From Rhodospirillaceae bacterium (GTDB taxonomy: Bacteria; Pseudomonadota; Alphaproteobacteria; Bin65): a stretch of 33,924 bases of DNA. The position numbers and the translations under genes were made by a program. Under the pieces are notes generated by a model, which was given only the letters and a program-made list of their open reading frames with translations, was not told the origin of the DNA and did not search any database. This document shows positions 25,055 to 31,903 of the stretch, piece after piece. The stretch lies in NCBI GenBank assembly GCA_009840595.1, contig VXNK01000106.1:2252-36175 (forward strand), read 5' to 3'. Each line of letters starts with the position of its first letter. Within the stretch, counting starts at the first letter, position 1.

Positions 25055-25343
25055 CGTCAACTTCCTTCGCCATTTGCCGCGCCCGCGCAATGTCGGCGCG
25101 CTGCCGCCTCTTGTCGCCGCCGCACAGGAGAATGACGGTCCCGTCCGGACGCCGCGTAAAATAGACCCGGTAACCGGGACCGACGTCGACACGCAATTCG
25201 CTCACGCCGCCGCCGACCGGACGCACGTCGCCGGGATTGCCCAGCGACATTCGGCGGATTCGCAGGTCAATCCGCGCAACCGCCTGTAAATCGCGAAGTT
25301 TTTCCAGCCAGTCGGAAAAGGCGCGGGTCTGCCTGATGTCCAT
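25044..25343 (-). CDS. HigB-like (RelE/ParE superfamily) toxin
   Basis: A 99-residue toxin of the phage Gp49-like branch of RelE/ParE: FSDWLEKLRDLQAVARIDLRIRRMSLGNPGDVRPVGGGVSELRVDVGPGYRVYFTRR, then VILLCGGDKRRQRADIARARQMAKE. The GDxRPVGGGVSELR and GYRVYF strands are the usual family core, so the toxin looks complete. It probably acts as a ribosome-dependent mRNA endonuclease by analogy. ATG at 25343 follows directly on a dyad-bearing promoter region, and the gene lies divergent from mnmA with a spacer of about 78 bp. Confidence 0.88.
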   Translation of the reverse strand: MDIRQTRAFSDWLEKLRDLQAVARIDLRIRRMSLGNPGDVRPVGGGVSELRVDVGPGYRVYFTRRPDGTVILLCGGDKRRQRADIARARQMAKEVDDGA

Positions 25344-25348
25344 TGAAA

Positions 25349-25364
25349 TGTAAGATATAGTACA
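25349..25364. promoter_or_regulatory. Dyad upstream of the higBA-like pair
   Basis: The 16-bp sequence TGTAAGATATAGTACA has TGTA and TACA ends as inverted repeats around an AT-rich centre, starting six bases upstream of the toxin ATG. It stands out in GC-rich surroundings and probably overlaps the -10 or transcription start. It is a candidate operator for the HigA-like HTH. Confidence 0.5.
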
Positions 25365-25421
25365 CAGACGGTCGGCGCAAACTGCGTTGCGTTCCCTGCG
25401 ACCCCGCCTATATCCGGCCCC

Positions 25422-26570
25422 ATGGCTGCGCAAACCAACAGTCTCGGCTTTGCCAAAGCGCCCGCGCAGACGCGGGTTGCGGTGGCGATGTCCGGCGGTG
25501 TCGACAGTTCCGTCACCGCGGCGCTTCTGCACGCCGAAGGCTATGACGTGATCGGCGTCACCCTTCAGCTCTACGACCACGGCGCGGCCGTAAACCGGCC
25601 GGGCGCCTGCTGCGCCGGGCAGGACATCCGCGACGCCCGCCGGGTCGCCGAAGAGGCCGGTTTCCCGCACTATGTCCTTGACTACGAATCGCGCTTCCGG
25701 GAGAGCGTGATCGACGATTTCGCCGACAGCTACCTGCGCGGCGAGACCCCGCTGCCCTGCGTGCGCTGCAACCAGACGGTCAAGTTCACCGATCTCTTGC
25801 AGATGGCCCGCGACCTCGACGCCGACTGCCTGGCGACCGGCCACTATGTCCGCCGGATCGAGGCGGAGAACGGCCCGGAGCTGCACAAGGCCGCCGACCC
25901 GGCCAAGGACCAGAGCTATTTCCTGTTCGCCACCACGCGCGAGCAACTCGATTACCTGCGCTTTCCGCTGGGCGGCCGGCTGAAGGAGGAAACCCGCCGC
26001 GTCGCCGGCGAACTCGGCGTGCCGGTGGCCGACAAGCCCGACAGCCAGGACATCTGCTTCGTACCGGACGGCGATTATGCGCAGGTGGTGGAAAAGCTGC
26101 GTCCCGGCGCCTGCGAGCCCGGCCGCATCGTCGATCTCGACGGCAGGACGCTGGGGCGGCACGACGGCATCGTGCGCTTCACCGTCGGCCAGCGCCGCGG
26201 CCTCGGCGTGGGCGGTGCGGCGGCGCCGCTCTACGTCGTGAAGATCGACGCGGAAAACCGGGAGGTCGTCGTCGGGCCCCGCGAGGCGCTGGCGCGCCGC
26301 CGCATCGCCATCCGCAGCCTGAATTGGCTGGGCGACGGTGCGCTTGAAGACAGGGCGCCGGAGGACGGGGCGCCCGAGGAGGGGGCGATCCGCGCCGAGG
26401 CCCGCATCCGCAATACCGGCGCCGCCATGCCCTGCCGGGTCGAGGCCGGCGCGGACGGCGGGGCGACGCTGACCTTCGACGAACCGCAATACGGCGTCGC
26501 GGCCGGGCAGGCGGCCGTGCTGTACGACGGCACCCGGATGCTCGGCGGCGGCTGGATCGGCCGGGCCTGA
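25422..26570 (+). CDS. mnmA: tRNA-specific 2-thiouridylase MnmA
   Basis: A 382-residue enzyme that installs the 2-thio group on U34 of tRNA-Lys, -Glu and -Gln. The PP-loop SGGVDSS is at about residues 24-30, the first catalytic Cys lies in LPCVRCNQ, and the second lies in DSQDICF. The GHYVR, KDQSYFL and VGQRRGLGV blocks are also present. The C-terminal domain carries an acidic Pro/Ala repeat ([16 protein letters not shown]) at about residues 306-321 that arose from 15-bp tandem copying, and which standard MnmA proteins lack. ATG at 25422 is the only good start. It is divergent from the higBA-like pair. Confidence 0.95.
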   Translation: MAAQTNSLGFAKAPAQTRVAVAMSGGVDSSVTAALLHAEGYDVIGVTLQLYDHGAAVNRPGACCAGQDIRDARRVAEEAGFPHYVLDYESRFRESVIDDFADSYLRGETPLPCVRCNQTVKFTDLLQMARDLDADCLATGHYVRRIEAENGPELHKAADPAKDQSYFLFATTREQLDYLRFPLGGRLKEETRRVAGELGVPVADKPDSQDICFVPDGDYAQVVEKLRPGACEPGRIVDLDGRTLGRHDGIVRFTVGQRRGLGVGGAAAPLYVVKIDAENREVVVGPREALARRRIAIRSLNWLGDGALEDRAPEDGAPEEGAIRAEARIRNTGAAMPCRVEAGADGGATLTFDEPQYGVAAGQAAVLYDGTRMLGGGWIGRA

Positions 26571-26607
26571 GGCGCGGCCGGCGCGTTTCGATACGGCGCG
26601 GGCGCGC

Positions 26608-27384
26608 CTAGCCGGAAAGGGAAGGAAGTGTCCGCGATGCGCCCCGCTCCGACGGCGCCTCCCGCGCGGCGGCCGGCCGGACCGGCGCGGGCAGGATGCG
26701 GAAGGGCGAGCGCGCCGGCAACGCGACGGCGGAATAGACCTGCTTGGTCGCCTCGGTGAGGATCGCGCCGGCGATCAGCCCGAGCCAGCGCTCGCCGGCC
26801 CGCTCCCAGGCCCGCGCGGTCGACAGGATGGCGCGCCGGCGGATCGGCGGGGCGAACAGGGCGGCCTCGCTGCGCACGGGGGTGAACTGGGTCTCGCGCA
26901 GCAGCCGGCGGATCTGGCCTTCCGAGAACGGCCGGCCCTGGCCGAAGGGCGTGCGCTCCAGCCGGGCCCAGATGCCGCGCCGGTTCGGCGCCACGACGAT
27001 CATCCGGCCGCCGTCGGACATGACGCGCCAGCATTCGGCCAGCATCGGGCGCAGGGCCTCGCTCGCCTCGACGGCATGGATCAGCAGCAGCCGGTCGATG
27101 CAGCGGTCGGGCAGGGGGAACATCGTTTCGTCGGCGAGGCCCGCGGCGACCTTGCCGCCCAGGGTCCATTGCAGGATGCCCTGCTGCGGCGGCATCAGGG
27201 CGCAGACCCGCACCGCCTCGCGGTGGAAGGTGCGCAGATAGGGCGTCGCATAGCCGAAGCCGAGCACCGTCGCGCCGCCGACATTGGGCCACATCAGGCG
27301 CAGCTTGCGCCGGATCAGCCGCCGCGCCATCAGGCCGGTCGGCGAGGCGTAAAATGCATGCAGGTCGGCAACGTCGGTCCACAT
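26608..27384 (-). CDS. Class I SAM-dependent methyltransferase
   Basis: A 258-residue protein with a Rossmann-like methyltransferase domain. Motif I is ATVLGFGYATPYLRTF at about residues 38-53, the DRLLLIHAVEAS stretch is motif IV-like, and CWRVMSDGGRMIVVAPNRRGIWARLERTPFGQGRPFS is typical of the alphaproteobacterial family often found divergent to gloB. It ends with a Pro/Arg-rich C-terminal tail. ATG at 27384 is where the similarity begins. Substrate is unknown. It converges with mnmA (38-bp gap). Confidence 0.85.
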   Translation of the reverse strand: MWTDVADLHAFYASPTGLMARRLIRRKLRLMWPNVGGATVLGFGYATPYLRTFHREAVRVCALMPPQQGILQWTLGGKVAAGLADETMFPLPDRCIDRLLLIHAVEASEALRPMLAECWRVMSDGGRMIVVAPNRRGIWARLERTPFGQGRPFSEGQIRRLLRETQFTPVRSEAALFAPPIRRRAILSTARAWERAGERWLGLIAGAILTEATKQVYSAVALPARSPFRILPAPVRPAAAREAPSERGASRTLPSLSG

Positions 27385-27428
27385 GGGCGGTCCAATGCGG
27401 GGCCGGGCGGCAAAACCTCCGCGAGCCT

Positions 27429-27859
27429 CTATCGTCCTTCGTTGTGCGCTATCGCCGGCGCGTCGATGCCCGCCGCCTGTCCGGCGGCGCGTAGCTTCCG
27501 GTCCAGCGTGGCAAGCGGTATCTGCAATCGTACCGCGAGTTCGAGATACATCGCATCGTATGCGGACAAGTCGTGCGTGACGGCTAGCTCGAGAGCAGTG
27601 CCCCAGGTGCGGGACGGGGAGACCGGGTCGATTTCGATGGGAAGCGCTTCCAGGTTCGCGCAAATCAGCGGCCATTCCGCGACGCCGATCCGCCCCCTCC
27701 GGGTCGCGGCGAGCAAGACACTGCCGACTTCGACGGGCCAGAGAGACGGGACATACGCGCGATTATCGACGAGAGAATCCCGCAACCGGGCGGTTGCCTC
27801 GGTGGCTTCGTCGGGAAAAACCCATGCCATTGCGACCGAGCAATCGAGAACGAACGCCA

Positions 27860-27860
<1 letters not shown>
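27429..27860 (-). CDS. vapC: VapC-like PIN-domain toxin
   Basis: A 143-residue PIN-domain ribonuclease. The four acidic metal ligands are visible: Asp6 (FVLDCSV), Glu44 (PVEVGSVL), Asp102 (SAYDAMYLELA) and Asp120 (LATLDRKL). The toxin therefore looks intact. Its ATG overlaps the antitoxin stop as ATGA, the standard antitoxin-toxin coupling. PIN toxins of this group cleave specific tRNAs or rRNA; the target cannot be predicted here. Confidence 0.92.
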
Positions 27861-28154
<294 letters not shown>

Positions 28155-28338
28155 CTGAACTAAAAGCGCGGTCAAGCAGTAGCCGCTAAACCGGCCTCCA
28201 TAGTACTCCAATCCGGCGTTCCGAATTCCCGCCGGTCGCTGGCCGTCCTGTTCTTTCCCGATCAGCAGGCTGAGCGATTCCAATCTGATGCAACAAAGCA
28301 TCGGGACATTGCTGTCTCTTTTTGTTAGGTCTTCAGGC

Positions 28339-28566
28339 ATGAGAACGACGCCGAATATCGATGACGATGTCCTCGAAGCGGCGAGGTCGATTGCGGGAGA
28401 GCGAAATCTATCGGTGGGCGCAGTATTGTCGGAACTGGCCCGCCGCGGACTGCATCGGTCGGAGACTGATCGGCGGCGTCAAAAGGGATTCCCGGTATTC
28501 GAGGTCTCCAACGACAGCACGCCCCTGACGCTCGATCATGTAGAGCGGTACAGGGACATGCCTTGA
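28339..28566 (+). CDS. Orphan VapB-like (ribbon-helix-helix) antitoxin
   Basis: A 75-residue protein: a short RHH-like N-terminus (MRTTPNIDDDVLEAARSIAGERNLSVGAVLSELARRGL) and a flexible C-terminal tail ending PLTLDHVERYRDMP, as in VapB antitoxins that precede PIN toxins. ATG at 28339 is where the fold starts; an upstream ATG at 28288 would add 17 unrelated residues. No intact toxin follows. The 112 bp to the next gene hold only a degenerate frame, beginning at TTG 28563, that loosely recalls a PIN start. Confidence 0.78.
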   Translation: MRTTPNIDDDVLEAARSIAGERNLSVGAVLSELARRGLHRSETDRRRQKGFPVFEVSNDSTPLTLDHVERYRDMP

Positions 28567-28678
28567 CCTTTCCGCCCGATCTCAGTCTCCTGCCCGCCCT
28601 CGCGCGAGCATGGAGTGGTCGGACGGGAAGGTCCGCTCTGGCATCGGCGATTTCATTTCGCCCGGCCGATTCCCGTGG
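28567..28678 (+). other. Possible remnant of a VapC-like toxin start
   Basis: After the orphan antitoxin, a frame from TTG 28563 reads LTFPPDLSLLPALARAW. VapC partners of such antitoxins often begin with a short strand, Asp and a Leu/Ala-rich helix (like TFLLDVNVLLALA). The match is loose and the frame soon loses any PIN features before it runs into the convergent gene. It may be chance. Confidence 0.25.
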
Positions 28679-29512
28679 CTACCCGCGCATGAATCCGGCG
28701 ATGTCCGGCGTCGACATCGAGGTGTCGACGTAGGAGAAACTCCCCTTTTCCAACGCCTCGGTCGCTGCCGCCGCCATGCCGGTCATCGCCGCGCGATAGA
28801 GCGAGGTCGCCAGGCTGATGCGCTTCGCGCCGGCCGCCGCGACGTCGGCCGCGGGAAACGACCTGCCGCCGACGCCGACCATGAAATTGACCGGTTTCGA
28901 CACGGCCTGGCACACGGCGCGGACCGCGGCGAGGTCCGGCAGCGCCGGCGCCATCAGGACGTCGGCCCCGGCGCGTTCGTAGGCCTGCAGCCGGGCGATG
29001 ACCTCGTCGAGGTCCGGAAGGCCGCGGATGAAACATTCGCTCCGCCCGGTGAGCGTGAAGCGGAAGCCCACGGAACGGGCGGCTTCGGCCGCCGCGGCGA
29101 TGCGTTCGGCGGCCAGGCTGCGGTCGTAGAACGGGTTGTCCGGGTCGCCCGTGAAATCCTCGATCGAACAGCCGACCAGGCCCGCCTCGGCCGCCCGCGT
29201 GACGGTCCGCGCAGCGTCTTCGGGCTCGTGGCCGAAGCCGTTCTCCAGATCGCCCGACACCGGGAGATCGACCGCGTCCGCGACCGCGCGGGCGTGGTCC
29301 ATGGCCTCGTCGCGCGTCACGTCGCCGTCGCGTCGGCCGAGGGTGCCGGCAAAGCCGCCGCTCGTGGTCGCCAGCGCCTCGAAGCCCAGACCGGCCAGGA
29401 TGCGGGCCGAGCCGGCGTCGAACGCGTTGGCGAGGATGAAAGGTTCGTCGCCCATGTGCAGGGCATGGAAGCGCTCGGCCTTTTCGGCCTGGGTGGGACG
29501 GTCGTCGGTCAT
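28679..29512 (-). CDS. Isocitrate lyase / PEP mutase family protein
   Basis: A 277-residue TIM-barrel enzyme of the ICL/PEP mutase superfamily. Visible blocks are FILANAFDAGSARILAGLGFEALATTSGG (substrate and metal loop), LPVSGDLENGFG (metal-binding acidic residues), GLVGCSIEDFTG and VNFMVGVGGRSF. It lacks the KKCGH catalytic loop of true isocitrate lyase and is short, so it resembles the carboxyphosphonoenolpyruvate mutase / oxaloacetate hydrolase / methylisocitrate lyase-like branch. C-C or P-C bond chemistry on an oxo acid is likely, but the exact reaction is unknown. ATG at 29512 is where homology begins. Confidence 0.87.
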   Translation of the reverse strand: MTDDRPTQAEKAERFHALHMGDEPFILANAFDAGSARILAGLGFEALATTSGGFAGTLGRRDGDVTRDEAMDHARAVADAVDLPVSGDLENGFGHEPEDAARTVTRAAEAGLVGCSIEDFTGDPDNPFYDRSLAAERIAAAAEAARSVGFRFTLTGRSECFIRGLPDLDEVIARLQAYERAGADVLMAPALPDLAAVRAVCQAVSKPVNFMVGVGGRSFPAADVAAAGAKRISLATSLYRAAMTGMAAAATEALEKGSFSYVDTSMSTPDIAGFMRG

Positions 29513-29621
29513 GGGTGCGACACTCTCTGAAGGAAACGGACCGGTTCGAGGGTTGCCGCGCCGATGCCCGTCTGTCAACGGATCGCGCGGCCCGCTTCCG
29601 GCGCCTGCCGAAGAAGTTTGG

Positions 29622-29677
29622 CCCACGAAGGTCGGCCCGCGAAGGTCGGCCCGCGAAGGTTGACCCACGAAGGTTGG
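29622..29677. repeat. Four tandem 14-bp repeats upstream of gloB
   Basis: Units at 29622-29635, 29636-29649, 29650-29663 and 29664-29677 are variants of CCCRCGAAGGTYGR with one to three differences each. They fill most of the divergent spacer between the PEP-mutase-family gene and gloB. They could be a slipped-strand mutation hotspot or repeated protein-binding sites. Confidence 0.85.
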
Positions 29678-29737
29678 CCCCGTCCCGGCGCGGTGCTAGA
29701 TAGCGGCGGCGTCCCCTGCGCTACCGGATAGGCCGCG

Positions 29738-30514
29738 ATGTCGAAGCTGGAAATCGTCCGCATACCCGTGCTGAACGACAACTATGTCTGGCTGGCCCAC
29801 GAGCCGGAGCAAAATCTGACGGCGGTCGTCGACCCCGCGGTCGCCGACGCGCCGCTCGCCGAGGCCGCGCGGCGCGGCTGGGCGATCACCCACCTCCTCA
29901 ATACCCACCATCACGGCGACCATACCGGCGGCAACCGCGAGATCAAGGCTGCGACCGGCTGCACCATCGTCGGCCCGCGCGCCGACCGCGACCGGATTCC
30001 CGGCATCGATATCGAGGTCGGCGACGGCGACACCTACGATTTCGGCAACGCCCGCGCCGAGGTCTTCGACGTGCCGGGCCACACCCGCGGCCACATCGCC
30101 TATTGGTTCGCCGGCAGCGACGCCCTGTTCTGCGGCGATACCCTGTTCCTGCTCGGCTGCGGACGCCTGTTCGAGGGCACGCCGGCGCAGATGTGGAACA
30201 GCCTGGGCAAGCTGCGCGCCCTGCCGGACAGTGCCATCGTCTATTGCGCCCACGAATACACCCAGGCCAACGCGCGCTTCGCCGTGACGGTCGATCCGCA
30301 GAACGCCGACCTGACCGCCCGGGCCGCCGAGATCGATCGGATGCGCGCCGCCGGCATCGCGACCGTGCCCGGCCGGCTCGGCGTCGAGAAGCGCACCAAT
30401 CCCTTCCTGCGCGCCGACGACGCCGGCGTCGCCGCCGCGGTCGGCCTCGCCGGCGGCTCGCCGGTCGAGGTCTTCGCCGAAGTCCGGCAGCGCAAGGACG
30501 TGTTCCGGGGCTGA
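29738..30514 (+). CDS. gloB: Hydroxyacylglutathione hydrolase (glyoxalase II)
   Basis: A 258-residue metallo-beta-lactamase-fold hydrolase that splits S-lactoylglutathione to glutathione and D-lactate, the second step of methylglyoxal detoxification. The binuclear metal motif THHHGDHTGG lies at about residues 56-65, and later ligands are in DVPGHTRGHIAYW, FCGDTLFLLGCGRLFEG and YCAHEYTQ. The C-terminal HAGH domain with KRTNPFLR is the glutathione-binding part, so assignment as true glyoxalase II is strong. It leads a plus-strand run with two GST genes, a fitting glutathione-linked context. Confidence 0.95.
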   Translation: MSKLEIVRIPVLNDNYVWLAHEPEQNLTAVVDPAVADAPLAEAARRGWAITHLLNTHHHGDHTGGNREIKAATGCTIVGPRADRDRIPGIDIEVGDGDTYDFGNARAEVFDVPGHTRGHIAYWFAGSDALFCGDTLFLLGCGRLFEGTPAQMWNSLGKLRALPDSAIVYCAHEYTQANARFAVTVDPQNADLTARAAEIDRMRAAGIATVPGRLGVEKRTNPFLRADDAGVAAAVGLAGGSPVEVFAEVRQRKDVFRG

Positions 30515-30568
30515 CCCGGCCCTTTCCCTAACCCCGACAGGCTCCCACAGCCGCTACAGGATCGATCC

Positions 30569-31189
30569 ATGAAACTGTTCGCCGCCCTGGCCTCCCCCTT
30601 CGTGCGCAAGGTCCGCATCGTCGCCATGGAATGCGGCCTCGCCGACCGGATAGACCTCCAGGTCCTCGCGACCGCTCCGCACCAGCCGGACGCAGCGCTG
30701 GCCGCCGCCAACCCGGTGAAGAAAATCCCGACGCTGGTGACCGACGACGGGGCGGTGCTCTACGATTCCGGCGTCATCACCGACTATCTGAACGCCGAAA
30801 GCGGCCATCGGCTGGTGCCGGAGTCGGGCGCGGCGCGCTGGACGGCGAAGCGGCAGGAGGCGCTGGCCGACGGCCTGCTGGATGCCGCCGTACTGTGCCG
30901 CTACGAAACCTTCGTGCGGCCCGAAGAGAAACAGTGGGACGGCTGGATCGACGCCCAGATGGGCAAGATCGACGGGGCGTTGGAACAGATGAACGCGGAA
31001 GTGCCGGACCTCGGCGACCCGGCGGCGGCGGAAACGGGCCTGGGCGCGATCGGCTTCGGCTGCGCCCTCGGCTATCTCGATTTCCGTTTCCCCGACCGGG
31101 ACTGGCGCGGCGGACGGGGCGCGCTGGCGGACTGGTACGCGGCCTATGCCCGGCGTCCGGCCATGCAGGCCACAGTGCCGAGCGGGTAG
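30569..31189 (+). CDS. Glutathione S-transferase family protein, YibF-like (copy 1)
   Basis: A 206-residue GST. The N-terminal thioredoxin-like domain shows ASPFVRKVRIVAMECGL (Ser near residue 9 as the candidate thiol-activating residue), NPVKKIPTLV with the cis-proline, and YDSGVITDYL (Glu/Asp-Ser glutathione motif). The all-helical C-terminal domain (EALADGLLDAAVLCRYE...LGYLDFRFPDRDW) matches E. coli YibF in pattern. Substrate is unknown. It ends in a 17-bp tandem duplication that contains its own stop codon, and a second GST follows. Confidence 0.9.
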   Translation: MKLFAALASPFVRKVRIVAMECGLADRIDLQVLATAPHQPDAALAAANPVKKIPTLVTDDGAVLYDSGVITDYLNAESGHRLVPESGAARWTAKRQEALADGLLDAAVLCRYETFVRPEEKQWDGWIDAQMGKIDGALEQMNAEVPDLGDPAAAETGLGAIGFGCALGYLDFRFPDRDWRGGRGALADWYAAYARRPAMQATVPSG

Positions 31190-31206
31190 GGGTGCCGAGC
31201 GGGTAG
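31175..31206 (+). repeat. Duplicated 15-bp block across a GST stop codon
   Basis: GTGCCGAGCGGGTAG occurs at 31175-31189 and again at 31192-31206, with a 17-bp period. The first copy contains the TAG stop of GST copy 1, so the spacer carries a copy of the gene's last codons. It looks like a recent slippage event. Confidence 0.85.
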
Positions 31207-31226
31207 AGGCACAAGCGGGGCGGCCC

Positions 31227-31901
31227 GTGCCCGGCGCACTCACCCTCTACTGGGCGCCGACCTCGCCCTTCGTCCGTCTGGTCATGGCGGCGGCCCACGA
31301 GTTGGGCGTCGCCGGCCGGTTCCGCCTGATCGAGGCGACGGTGGACAACATCGTCGATGTCGTATCGCCGGTAAATCCGCTGGCGCAAATCCCGACCCTG
31401 GTGCTCGAAGACGGCGCCGCGATCTACGATTCCGCCATGATCGTCGCCTGGCTCGATGCCCGGTACGGAGGGGCCCTTGCCGAACCGCTGGGCGGCCGGG
31501 GCGCGGACAGGTGGCGCATCGCCACGCGGACCGCGGCGGCAACCGGCCTGATGGACGCCGCGGTCGCCGAACGGCATCTGGCGCTGCAGCCCGACGGCCA
31601 CCGGCCCGACGGTTTCATCGAACGGTTGCGTGCCCGCCGGATACGCGTGCTGGGCCATCTCGCTGGCGGCGTTGCGCCCGCCGATGCGCCGGTGACGACC
31701 GACGCCCTCGCGGCGGCCTGCGCGCTCGGCTATCTCGACTTCCGTTTCCCGTCGGAGGACTGGCGCGGGGCGCATCCCGCCCTGGCGGATTGGTTCGCCG
31801 CGTTCGGCCGGCGCCCCTCGATGCAGGCGACCGCGCCGGACGCGCCGGATGCGCCGCCGGCCCCGACTGCGGCCTCGGCGGCGGCAAAAGCACCGGGCTG
31901 A
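31227..31901 (+). CDS. Glutathione S-transferase family protein (copy 2)
   Basis: A 224-residue GST, a diverged tandem paralogue of the gene before it: APTSPFVRLVMAAAHELG, NPLAQIPTLVLEDGAAIYDSAMIVAWLD, TGLMDAAVAE, and ALGYLDFRFPSEDWRG...LADWFAAFGRRPSMQATAP are all recognisable in both copies. GTG at 31227 gives the correct N-terminal strand (GALTLYWAPTSPF). An upstream GTG/ATG would overlap GST copy 1. It has a 20-residue Ala/Pro-rich tail that copy 1 lacks. The next gene starts two bases after its stop, so the run is an operon. Substrate is unknown. Confidence 0.87.
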   Translation: MPGALTLYWAPTSPFVRLVMAAAHELGVAGRFRLIEATVDNIVDVVSPVNPLAQIPTLVLEDGAAIYDSAMIVAWLDARYGGALAEPLGGRGADRWRIATRTAAATGLMDAAVAERHLALQPDGHRPDGFIERLRARRIRVLGHLAGGVAPADAPVTTDALAAACALGYLDFRFPSEDWRGAHPALADWFAAFGRRPSMQATAPDAPDAPPAPTAASAAAKAPG

Positions 31902-31903
31902 TC

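Noticed and set aside
29622-29677. CRISPR-like array from the four 14-bp repeats
   Set aside because: The units are directly adjacent with no spacers, and no cas gene is in the window.
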